From Planobispora rosea (GTDB taxonomy: Bacteria > Actinomycetota > Actinomycetes > Streptosporangiales > Streptosporangiaceae): a stretch of DNA of 64,000 nucleotides. The stretch spans positions 1 to 64,000 of the forward strand of contig NZ_BMQP01000018.1 in the NCBI RefSeq assembly GCF_014648175.1, written 5' to 3'. Under the pieces are notes generated by a model that saw only the letters and a program-made list of their open reading frames with translations, searched no databases and had not been told where the DNA came from. The position numbers and the translations under genes are program-made. Positions 24,735 to 31,896 of this stretch are shown here, in pieces; the stretch's first letter is position 1; the number at the start of each line of letters is the position of its first letter.

Positions 24735-24780
24735 CGGGCACGGCACCCGGCCGGGAAACCCCGGCCGGGTGCCGTGCCCG
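24735..24780. terminator. 21-bp perfect hairpin, strong terminator
   Basis: Positions 24735-24755 and 24760-24780 are exact reverse complements around an AAAC loop. It starts 18 bases after the MMPL stop, and no T tract follows. Confidence 0.8.
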
Positions 24781-24902
24781 TTCGCCGTAGCGGCCTTCGC
24801 CGCCGCCGACCTCGGGGTTGCCGGCATTTGCCGTACGGCGGGCGATTGATCGGACTCTTCGGGGTAGGCGCCGGGGTACCGGCATCCATCCCTGGAGGCT
24901 CC

Positions 24903-25430
24903 ATGGCCACCACGCGCCCGACCATCACCCTGCCCGGCATCGTCCTGGGCGTCGGTCTCGGCGGGTTCCTCGACGGCATCCTGCTCCACCAGATCCTGCA
25001 GTGGCACCACATGCTGACCAGCACCGACACCGACAACATCGGCGTGGCCCCCTATCCGGCCACCACCGTGCACGGGCTGCGGATCAACACCCTGTGGGAC
25101 GGGCTGTTCCACACCTTCACCTGGCTGGCGGTGCTGACCGGCCTGGCGCTGCTGTACTCCCGCATCACCCGCGGCCGCGGCCGCGTCTGGGCCTCCCGGG
25201 TCCTGTGGGGCTGGGTGCTGGTCGGCTGGGGGCTGTTCAATCTGGTCGAAGGCGTCATCGACCACCACCTGCTGGGCATCCACCACGTGCGCACCGGTCC
25301 CGGCCAGCTCTGGTGGGACCTGGGATTCCTGGCGCTGGGCGCGCTGCTGGTGGCCGGCGGCTGGCTGCTGCAGCGCGGCGCCCGTCCCCCGGCCGCCGAC
25401 CCGGCCGAGACCGGCGTCGCGGCGCGCTGA
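24903..25430 (+). CDS. DUF2243 membrane protein
   Basis: A 175-residue protein with four predicted TM segments. It starts with PGIVLGVGLGGFLDGILLHQ followed by ILQWHHMLT, and later has INTLWDGLFHTFTWLAVLTG and NLVEGVIDHHLLGIHHVR, the His-rich signature of DUF2243. GGAGG precedes ATG 24903. It is followed after 5 bases by a CtaG-type gene, a pairing seen repeatedly in bacteria. The many His residues suggest metal or heme handling with the cytochrome oxidase factor, but the family has no proven role. Confidence 0.85.
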   Translation: MATTRPTITLPGIVLGVGLGGFLDGILLHQILQWHHMLTSTDTDNIGVAPYPATTVHGLRINTLWDGLFHTFTWLAVLTGLALLYSRITRGRGRVWASRVLWGWVLVGWGLFNLVEGVIDHHLLGIHHVRTGPGQLWWDLGFLALGALLVAGGWLLQRGARPPAADPAETGVAAR

Positions 25431-25435
25431 CCACC

Positions 25436-26311
25436 GTGTCCGCCCCTCACGCGCACGCCGGGCCGGACGCGCTGGCGGCCTTCGCGCCCCTCCTGGCGGC
25501 GGCCGCCTACCTGCTCCTGGTGGCCCGGCGCCGCGCCCTCGGGCGGTCCTGGAGCCCCTGGCGCAGCTCAGCCTTCCTGACCGGCTGCGCGCTGCTCTCC
25601 CTGGCCCTGGGACACGTGCTGCCCTTCGGCGAGGGCGACTTCCGCGGGCACATGCTGCAGCACCTGCTGATCGGCATGCTGGCGCCGCTCGCCCTGGTGC
25701 TGGCCGCGCCGTTCACCCTGGTGCTGGGCGTGCTCCCGCCGCACCGGGGCCGCCGGCTCACCCGTCTCCTGCGCAGCCGTACGGCCCGCCTGATCGCCCA
25801 TCCGGTCACCGCCCTGCTGCTCACCCTGGGCGGGCTGGTCGTGCTGTACTGCACCCCGCTGTACGGCCTCACCACCGCCACCCCGTGGGCCCACCATCTG
25901 GTGCACGCGCACTTCCTGGCCTCCGGCTACCTGTTCGCCTGGGTGATCGCCGGTCCGGACCCGGCCCCGCACCGGCCGTCGGTCCCCTCCCGCCTGGTCG
26001 TGCTCGGGGTGGCCGTCGCCGGGCATGCCGTGCTGTCCCAGCTGATGTACGCCGGCATCGTGTTCATTCCGGGCGTTCCGGACGCGCAGCGCCGGGGCGG
26101 CGCCGAGCTGATGTACTACGGCGGCGACATCGCCGAGCTTCTGCTCGCCCTGGCGCTGCTGGTCACCTGGCGGCCCGCACCCGGCCGGTCCCCCCACGGC
26201 GCGCCGGGTGAGCCGGCGGCCGGGCCGCGCCTCACTCGCCGGTGGCGGCGTCGAGCCGGGTCAGCACCTGGGTGGCCAGCCGCTGCAGGGCGTCGACCTG
26301 GTCGGGGCTGA
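25436..26311 (+). CDS. Cytochrome c oxidase assembly protein CtaG-like (caa3_CtaG)
   Basis: About 291 residues with seven TM segments: LAAFAPLLAAAAYLLLVARR, FRGHMLQHLLIGMLAPLALV, HHLVHAHFLASGYLFAWVIA and LMYYGGDIAELLLALALLV. The paired His motifs fit the copper-handling CtaG family. GTG 25436 follows DUF2243 by 5 bases, so both form an operon. The annotated frame runs to 26311 and overlaps the convergent MarR gene by 80 bp. The last 25 or so residues (Arg-rich, low complexity) may be a read-through tail rather than a conserved part. Confidence 0.8.
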   Translation: MSAPHAHAGPDALAAFAPLLAAAAYLLLVARRRALGRSWSPWRSSAFLTGCALLSLALGHVLPFGEGDFRGHMLQHLLIGMLAPLALVLAAPFTLVLGVLPPHRGRRLTRLLRSRTARLIAHPVTALLLTLGGLVVLYCTPLYGLTTATPWAHHLVHAHFLASGYLFAWVIAGPDPAPHRPSVPSRLVVLGVAVAGHAVLSQLMYAGIVFIPGVPDAQRRGGAELMYYGGDIAELLLALALLVTWRPAPGRSPHGAPGEPAAGPRLTRRWRRRAGSAPGWPAAAGRRPGRG

Positions 26312-26699
26312 GGACGTCGAAGAACAGGTTCCGGACGGTCTCGACGTGGCCGGGGGCGGCGGTGGTGATCGCCTCGCGGCCGGCCTCGGTGAGGACGACG
26401 AAGGCGCCACGGCCGTCCTCGGCGCATTCCTCTCGTTCGACCAGGCCGCGGCGGTGCATCCGGCTCAGGTGGTGCGACAGGCGGCTCTGCTCCCAGTCCA
26501 GGGCGCGCTGCAGCTCGTAGGGGCGTAATCTGCCCTCGGCAGCGTCGGTGAGGTGCACCAGCACGTCATAGTCGGCCAGCGACAGGCCGCAGGACGCCTG
26601 CAGCTGCCGGTTGAGCGCAGCGCTCAGCCGCCCCTGCATCCGCAGGTAGGCGCGCCAGGCGCGCTGCTGGTCGTCGTCGAGCCATCGAGGGGCGCTCAT
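26232..26699 (-). CDS. MarR-family transcriptional regulator
   Basis: A 155-residue winged-helix repressor. It has helical N-terminal dimer contacts (RMQGRLSAALNRQLQASCGL), recognition helix LDWEQSRLSHHLSRMHRRGL, the wing CAEDGRGAFVVLTEAGRE and a C-terminal dimer helix. It is divergent from the pirin gene at 26855. Three matching 12-bp palindromes in the shared intergenic region are its probable binding sites, so the pirin and MarR genes are likely both repressed. Its 3' end overlaps the CtaG-like frame on the other strand. Confidence 0.88.
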   Translation of the reverse strand: MSAPRWLDDDQQRAWRAYLRMQGRLSAALNRQLQASCGLSLADYDVLVHLTDAAEGRLRPYELQRALDWEQSRLSHHLSRMHRRGLVEREECAEDGRGAFVVLTEAGREAITTAAPGHVETVRNLFFDVLSPDQVDALQRLATQVLTRLDAATGE

Positions 26700-26722
26700 G
26701 CCGTCACCCTACCCAAGCATGC

Positions 26723-26792
26723 ATGACACATCATGAAGTCTCCGGAATACATGACACGTCATATGGGTTGAGGCAGATACATGATGCATCAT
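26723..26792. promoter_or_regulatory. Three copies of a 12-bp palindromic operator (MarR/pirin)
   Basis: ATGACACATCAT (26723-26734), ATGACACGTCAT (26751-26762) and ATGATGCATCAT (26781-26792) share the consensus ATGAYRCRTCAT with centres 28 and 30 bp apart. The spacing places them on nearly the same DNA face. They occupy the whole region between the MarR start (26699) and the pirin gene. Confidence 0.75.
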
Positions 26793-26854
26793 CTTCTGTC
26801 GGTGGCGCCGCCGGTCCCGGTTCGCCCGCCCCTGCCTCTGGAAGGACCCCTGCC

Positions 26855-27616
26855 ATGCGTACTCCGCTGATCCCGCAGACCGACGTCCGCCGCGCCGCCG
26901 ACCGGTTCACCACCGAGATCGGCTGGCTGGACTCCAAGCACTCCTTCTCCTTCGGCCACCACCACGACGCGGCCAACACCCACCACGGGCTGCTGCTGGT
27001 CAACAACGACGACGTCGTGCGCCCCGGGTTCGGCTTCGACACCCATCCGCACCGGGACATGGAGATCGTCACCTGGGTGCTGCAGGGCTCCCTGGTGCAC
27101 CAGGACTCCGAAGGCCACAACGGCGTCATCTACCCCGGCCTGGCCCAGCGCATGAGCGCCGGGACCGGCATCCTGCACTCGGAGAAGAACGACTCCTGGC
27201 GCCTGGCCGGCGACGTCCACGACGAGCCGGTGCACTTCGTGCAGATGTGGGTGGTGCCCGACGAGGCCGGCATCACCCCCGGCTACGAGCAGCTGGAGAT
27301 CGACGCCGAGCTGCTCGGCGGCGGTCTGGTGCCGGTGGCCTCCGGCATGGACAAGCACGGCGGGGCCGCGGCCATCCGCATCAAGAACCGCTACGCCGCG
27401 CTGTACGCCGCCCGCCTGCAGCCCGGACAGCACGTCGAGCTGCCCGAGGCGCCGTTCGTGCATCTGTTCGTCCCGCGCGGCACCGTCGAGCTCGAAGGCG
27501 CCGGGCGCCTGGAGACCGGCGACGCCGTGCGCTTCACCGCCACCGGCGGCCAGAGGGTCACCGCCGCCGAACCGGCCGAGATCCTGGTGTGGGAGATGCA
27601 CGCCACCCTCGCCTAG
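26855..27616 (+). CDS. Pirin-family bicupin protein
   Basis: A 253-residue protein with two cupin domains. The N-terminal cupin carries the pirin metal motif FDTHPHRDMEIVTWVLQG and HSEKND with the second metal ligands. The C-terminal cupin (PEAPFVHLFVPRGTVELEGA) lacks an obvious metal site, as usual. Bacterial pirins of this type can act as quercetin dioxygenases or redox-responsive regulators, and the function here is not settled. It sits behind three MarR-type operators. Its end overlaps the 24-residue minus-strand ORF by four bases. Confidence 0.88.
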   Translation: MRTPLIPQTDVRRAADRFTTEIGWLDSKHSFSFGHHHDAANTHHGLLLVNNDDVVRPGFGFDTHPHRDMEIVTWVLQGSLVHQDSEGHNGVIYPGLAQRMSAGTGILHSEKNDSWRLAGDVHDEPVHFVQMWVVPDEAGITPGYEQLEIDAELLGGGLVPVASGMDKHGGAAAIRIKNRYAALYAARLQPGQHVELPEAPFVHLFVPRGTVELEGAGRLETGDAVRFTATGGQRVTAAEPAEILVWEMHATLA

Positions 27617-27687
27617 AGCAGGATCGGCAGCAACAGCAGGAACCATACGGCCACCACGGCGACCAGCGTGCGCACCGTCGTGCTCAC
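27613..27687 (-). CDS. Tiny single-TM peptide coupled to the Clp-N protein
   Basis: Twenty-four residues beginning MSTTVRTLVAVVAVWFLLLL. The GTG at 27687 overlaps the TGA of the upstream gene (GTGA), the usual sign of translational coupling. It consists of one hydrophobic helix. Too short for family assignment. It could be a membrane anchor or a chance frame, but the overlap and composition favour a gene. Confidence 0.4.
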   Translation of the reverse strand: MSTTVRTLVAVVAVWFLLLLPILL

Positions 27688-28469
27688 CGGTCGCCGGAGC
27701 CGGGGTCGGGGTCGAGGCGCCGCTCCAGCCGCTCGATGCGCTCGATGAGCGGTTGCACCTGCCGGCGCACGGCAGCGGCCAGCGCCTGCATGGGGTCGGC
27801 CCCGGCGGCGCCCCCGGCGGCCGTCCCGGTGGTGGGCACGGTCTGGGCGCGCAGGTGCACGTAGCCGGCCAGGGCGGCCGTCACGGCCCGGCGGGTCAGC
27901 CGGGGTTCGGCTCCCAGCGCCCGCAGCACCTGCCCGGCGACGCCGTCGGGCTCGGAGACCAGGCCGATCAGAAGGTGCTCGCACCCCACGTAGTTGTGCC
28001 CCAGCGCGGTCGCCTCCGTCACCGCCAGCTCGAGCGCACCCGCGGCCGGACGGCTGAAGTGCGCCGACGAGCCTTCACCGCCCCCTTCCTCCTCGGGGGG
28101 CGTCTGCCGCTCCAGGTCACGCCGCGCCTGAGCGGGATCGATCTCTATCGCCCGGAGCACGTGCAGCGCCAGGTTCTGGCCCTCGGTCACCATGGCGGCG
28201 AGCAGGTGCCCGGTCCCGACGTTCGGCGCGGCGTCGGCGCGCGCCTGGTCGATCGCCATTTTGATGACGGCGCGGGCTCGGGCGGTGAACTGGGGCAGCC
28301 GCTCGCTCAGGTCGTCGGACCCCAGCTCGCCCAGGGCGGTCTGCCGGATGGCGGTGATCCGGCGCACCGCCTGCTCCAGAGCCCGCTGGCAGACCGCCGA
28401 CACCGGCACGCCGACGTCCTTGACCGCCTCCGCCAGTTCGTCCGGCAGGTAGATGTTGACCTTCGGCAT
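27684..28469 (-). CDS. Ribbon-helix-helix plus Clp N-terminal double-repeat protein
   Basis: A 261-residue protein. Residues 1-38 look like an RHH DNA-binding unit (MPKVNIYLPDELAEAVKDVG, VSAVCQRALEQAVRRI). Residues 50-210 are two Clp_N repeats (FTARARAVIKMAIDQARA, VGTGHLLAAMV; ALELAVTEATALGHNYVGCE, HLLIGLVSEPDGVAGQVL). The C-terminal end is a coiled helix (VQPLIERIERLERRLD). No AAA+ ATPase is present, so it cannot unfold protein by itself. It could be an adaptor or a regulator that reads a ClpS/ClpC-type degron. ATG 28469 has GGAG upstream. Repeats at 28488-28560 are likely its own operator. Confidence 0.75.
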   Translation of the reverse strand: MPKVNIYLPDELAEAVKDVGVPVSAVCQRALEQAVRRITAIRQTALGELGSDDLSERLPQFTARARAVIKMAIDQARADAAPNVGTGHLLAAMVTEGQNLALHVLRAIEIDPAQARRDLERQTPPEEEGGGEGSSAHFSRPAAGALELAVTEATALGHNYVGCEHLLIGLVSEPDGVAGQVLRALGAEPRLTRRAVTAALAGYVHLRAQTVPTTGTAAGGAAGADPMQALAAAVRRQVQPLIERIERLERRLDPDPGSGDR

Positions 28470-28487
28470 GGACAACTCCGCCGTTCT

Positions 28488-28560
28488 ATGGGGTTATTAA
28501 GGGGTTACGTCATATGTATAACCCTTACAAGCGATTCTTGTCCATACCTCATAACCCCAT
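28488..28560. promoter_or_regulatory. Array of four GGGTTAY half-sites upstream of the RHH/Clp-N gene
   Basis: ATGGGGTTAT (28488-28497) and its exact inverse ATAACCCCAT (28551-28560) flank an inner pair: GGGGTTAC near 28501 and GTATAACCCTT near 28516. The region is unusually AT-rich and lies between the RHH/Clp-N start and the divergent methyltransferase, as expected for cooperative RHH binding. Confidence 0.65.
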
Positions 28561-28624
28561 TATTGGCACTCTGTAGGCTCAGGGGTACGGCGACCGCCGT
28601 CCGACCGGCCGTACGGGAGGCGCG

Positions 28625-29266
28625 ATGGGCAGCTCCACTGCGCGCGACGAGCGTCTGCGCCGCTACTGGGACAGGGCGTCCGCCTCCTATGACCGGCAGA
28701 TGGACTTCTGGGACCGGAGACTGTTCGGTGACACCCGCTCGTGGATCTGCGGGCGGGCCCGCGGAGACACGCTCGAGGTCGCCGTGGGCACCGGCATCAA
28801 CCTCCCCCTCTACCCCGCTGGGGTACGGCTGACCGGCATCGAGTGGAGCCCCGGGATGCTCGCCCGGGCCCGGCGCCGGGCCGCCGGCCTCGGCCTCGGG
28901 GCCGATCTGCGGGAGGGGGACGCGCAGGCGCTGGACTTCGGCGACGCCGCCTTCGACACGGTCGTGTGCACCTTCTCCCTGTGCGCGATCCCCGACCATC
29001 GGCGGGCGATCGCGGAGATGGTCCGCGTGCTCCGTCCCGGCGGGGTCCTGCTGCTCGCCGACCACGTGGCCGGATCGTCCTGGCCCGTGCGCGCGGCGCA
29101 ACGCCTGCTGCAGGCGGTGACCGTGCCCATGGCGGGCGAGCACTACCTGCGCCGTCCCCTCGATCACCTCTCCGCCCACGGCCTGTCCGTCGAGCTCCGC
29201 GATCGCTTCAACCTGGGCATCGTGGAACGGCTGGCCGCCCGGAAGCCGGCCGGGCAGCCCCGGTGA
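28625..29266 (+). CDS. Class I SAM-dependent methyltransferase
   Basis: A 213-residue Methyltransf_11-type enzyme: YWDRASASYDRQMDFWDRRL, motif I LEVAVGTGINLPLYPAGVRL (EVAxGTG), then GIEWSPGMLARARRRA, EGDAQALDFGDAAFDTVVCT (motif II/post), and VLRPGGVLLLADHVAGSSWP. It resembles methyltransferases acting on phospholipids or quinones. The substrate is unproven. It is divergent from the RHH/Clp-N gene with shared regulatory repeats. Confidence 0.85.
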   Translation: MGSSTARDERLRRYWDRASASYDRQMDFWDRRLFGDTRSWICGRARGDTLEVAVGTGINLPLYPAGVRLTGIEWSPGMLARARRRAAGLGLGADLREGDAQALDFGDAAFDTVVCTFSLCAIPDHRRAIAEMVRVLRPGGVLLLADHVAGSSWPVRAAQRLLQAVTVPMAGEHYLRRPLDHLSAHGLSVELRDRFNLGIVERLAARKPAGQPR

Positions 29267-29331
29267 CGGCGGCGGGTGGGCCGCGGCCGGGAGACCGGAC
29301 CCCGTTCACCGGCGACCGCGCACCCACCGCG

Positions 29332-31812
29332 TCACGAGGACTCCACCGTGGCGATGGGGAGACGGACGGTCAGCACGGTGCCGCCGCCTTCGCGCGGGCC
29401 CGCGGCGATCGTGCCGCCGTGGGCTTCGACGATGGCCTTGGTGATGGCCAGGCCCAGGCCGGTGCCCTTGATCCCGGCCTCGCGGGCGGTGGAGGCGCGG
29501 AAGAACCGGGAGAACAGCTGGCCGTACTGCTCGGGCGGGATGCCGATGCCGGTGTCGGAGACGGTGACCACCGCGCTCTGCCCGGCCGGGTCCGCGCCGC
29601 CGGAGTACGGATCACCGAGCTCCGCGAATTCCACAGGCTCCGCGTACTTCGCCAACCCCGCGGAGTACGGCGCGGCGGTGACGGTGACGGCACCCCCCTC
29701 GGGGGTGTACTTGATCGCGTTCGACAGCAGATTGTCCAGCACCTGGCGCAGCCGCAGCGGATCGGCGTGCACCGGCAGGGGCGGGGTCGTCTCGACGGAG
29801 ACGGCCAGGCGCTTGGCCTCGGCGGCGCCGCGGTGGTCCTCGACCGCTTCGCGCACCAGCCGGGTCAGCGACACCGGGCGGGCCTCGACACTGATCTGCC
29901 CGGCGTCCAGGCGTGTCAGGTCCAGCAGGTCGTCGACCAGGTGCAGCAGGTGAGCGCTGGTGCGGTCGATGACGTCGGCGAACCTGCGCTGGGTCTCGGT
30001 CAGACCGGCGGTCTCCAGCAGCATCTCCACATAACCGCGGATGGTGCCGATGGGATTGCGCAGTTCGTGGCTGACCAGCGCCACCAGTTCGTCTTTCACC
30101 CGGTCGCGTTCGTCGGCCAGCCGGTGGCGTTCGGTGACGTCGGTGGAGATGCCGTCGACGAAGGTCTGCTCCCCCTCACGGCGAGGGGTGCCCCGTATCC
30201 AGATCCAGCGGGTGACGCCGTCCAGGCCGATGATGCGGAGCTCGGCCTGCGCCGGCCGCCCGGCGATCAGCTCGGCCCGGAAGCCCGCCCACAGCGCCCG
30301 GTCCTCGGGGTGGGTCCGCTCGCTGATCAGTATGCCCACGTTGACGTCTCCGGGCGGTTCGACCCCGAGCACGGTGCCGATGTTGGAGCCCCGGAACGTC
30401 GAGCGCAGTTGCCCGTCGGACGTGACCTGCGCCGTCCAGATGTTGTCGTCGAGCTGGGCGACGACCCGGGCGAAGTGGCGGCGGCTCTCGGCCAGATCCG
30501 TGGCCAGCTCCTCGGCGCGGCGCCGTTCCAGGTAGCGGCCCACGTGCGCGCAGGTGCCGTCCAGCAGGTCGGCCAGCTGGTCGTCGGGTTCCTGTACGGT
30601 GTCGGCGCAGAAGATCAGTACGCCGAGGACCTGCTCGCCGCTGCGCACCGGCAGGGCGATGGCCGCGCGCAGGCCCGCGTCCAGGGCGGCCTGTTTCAGC
30701 AGGAACGGCCGCGGCTCGGCGCCCAGATCGGGGATCCATGTCGTCTCACCGGTGTCCCAGACCCCTCCGGGCAGGTCCTCTCCGCGCCGGACGCGGGCGT
30801 GCCGGTCGCCGGCGAAGCCGGACACGTCCCGATCGGGCCGGCTCCACCAGCTGGTGCGGACCATGCTCTGCCGGTCGGTGGCGACCTGCCAGTACTCGCC
30901 GTAGGTCCATCCCAGCGCCCGCACCACCGCGATCAGCACCCCGGTGGCGGCCGCCTCGGCCGACGAGGCCTCGGCCAGGGCCTGGGCCACGGCGTGCTGG
31001 GCCTCCCGCTGCACCTGGACGCGGTGCTGGTCGGTGATGTCGCGCATGGCCAGCACCGCGCCCAGATGATGCCCGTCACGGGTGATGATGGGCCGGGCGT
31101 TGACCAGGCAGCGGCGCGCCCCCTGCCCGGGCGGGCAGATCATCACCTGCTGGCCGTCGACGTGCTCGCCCGCCAGGGCCCGGGCCAGCGGCACCTGTTC
31201 GGGACGGAGCCGGGTGCGCCCGTCGGGGGTGAACAGGTGGTAGGTCTCCGGCCAGGCCTCGGGAGGCACCGGTGAATCGGATATGTCTCCGTAGATCTGG
31301 CGCGTCGTCTGGTTGGTCACCGTCGCCCGGCCCCGGGCGTCACAGGCGACCACCCCCACGTCCAGGCTGTCCAGCAGCGCCTGCAGGAAGGTGCGCTCGG
31401 CCTCCAGCTGCCGCTGGGCCTCCTGCCGGGCGCTGATGTCGTGGACGAACGCGTGCACGGCCGTCGCGCCGCGGGCGTCGTCGTCCATCTGCAGGGTCAT
31501 CTCGATGGGGAACTCCCGGCCGGAACGGTCGGCCACGACCAGTTCCACTCTCCGGTCGGGCAGCACACCGGGGCCGTGCTCGTACAGGACGCTCAGCCCT
31601 TCCCGGTAACGGCGGCGCAGCGCGGGCGGGGCGATCAGGTCGCTCACGTCGCGGCCGATGGCCTCCTCGGCGCTCCAGCCGAACAGCCGCTCGGCCGCGG
31701 CGTTCCACGCCCGCACCGTGGCGGTGCCGTCCAGGGAGATGAACGCGTCGTGCGCCCGTTCCAGGATCGACTGCAGGACGGCGCTCTCACCCAGCTGCGC
31801 CACTGATCCCAT
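29332..31812 (-). CDS. PAS/GAF sensor histidine kinase with an in-frame repeat insertion
   Basis: A soluble kinase of 826 residues. It has PAS 1 (about 15-130, LERAHDAFISLDGTATVRAW), PAS 2 (about 140-270), GAF (about 285-430), PAS 3 (about 445-560), HisKA with VSHELRNPIGTI (His582) and a HATPase domain (NLLSNAIKYTPEGG, VSDTGIGIPPEQY, GTGLGLAI). AGGAGGG 6 bases before ATG 31812 fixes the start. Between the N and G1 boxes there is an unusual insert of about 35 residues (YSAGLAKYAEPVEFAELGDP), built from short DNA repeats at 29605-29680. No response regulator is adjacent. An inverted repeat lies at 31863-31877 upstream. Confidence 0.87.
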   Translation of the reverse strand: MGSVAQLGESAVLQSILERAHDAFISLDGTATVRAWNAAAERLFGWSAEEAIGRDVSDLIAPPALRRRYREGLSVLYEHGPGVLPDRRVELVVADRSGREFPIEMTLQMDDDARGATAVHAFVHDISARQEAQRQLEAERTFLQALLDSLDVGVVACDARGRATVTNQTTRQIYGDISDSPVPPEAWPETYHLFTPDGRTRLRPEQVPLARALAGEHVDGQQVMICPPGQGARRCLVNARPIITRDGHHLGAVLAMRDITDQHRVQVQREAQHAVAQALAEASSAEAAATGVLIAVVRALGWTYGEYWQVATDRQSMVRTSWWSRPDRDVSGFAGDRHARVRRGEDLPGGVWDTGETTWIPDLGAEPRPFLLKQAALDAGLRAAIALPVRSGEQVLGVLIFCADTVQEPDDQLADLLDGTCAHVGRYLERRRAEELATDLAESRRHFARVVAQLDDNIWTAQVTSDGQLRSTFRGSNIGTVLGVEPPGDVNVGILISERTHPEDRALWAGFRAELIAGRPAQAELRIIGLDGVTRWIWIRGTPRREGEQTFVDGISTDVTERHRLADERDRVKDELVALVSHELRNPIGTIRGYVEMLLETAGLTETQRRFADVIDRTSAHLLHLVDDLLDLTRLDAGQISVEARPVSLTRLVREAVEDHRGAAEAKRLAVSVETTPPLPVHADPLRLRQVLDNLLSNAIKYTPEGGAVTVTAAPYSAGLAKYAEPVEFAELGDPYSGGADPAGQSAVVTVSDTGIGIPPEQYGQLFSRFFRASTAREAGIKGTGLGLAITKAIVEAHGGTIAAGPREGGGTVLTVRLPIATVESS

Positions 31813-31862
31813 GAGCACCCTCCTGCGGCTTCCGGTCACACCATTACATCAAGTGCCCGGTC

Positions 31863-31877
31863 GCACACATTGTGTGC
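31863..31877. promoter_or_regulatory. Perfect 7-bp inverted repeat GCACACA-T-TGTGTGC
   Basis: It lies 51 bases upstream of the kinase start (31812) and before the 3' end of the BrkB gene. The symmetry and position suit a regulator site. Confidence 0.45.
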
Positions 31878-31896
31878 CGCAGGAGGAGGCGTGCCG

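Noticed and set aside
22515..25286. A 923-codon open frame antisense to the MMPL and DUF2243 genes
   Set aside because: Its composition (endless Gly/Gln/His/Asp) is the shadow of GC-rich codons on the other strand. The plus-strand genes have recognisable families and ribosome sites.
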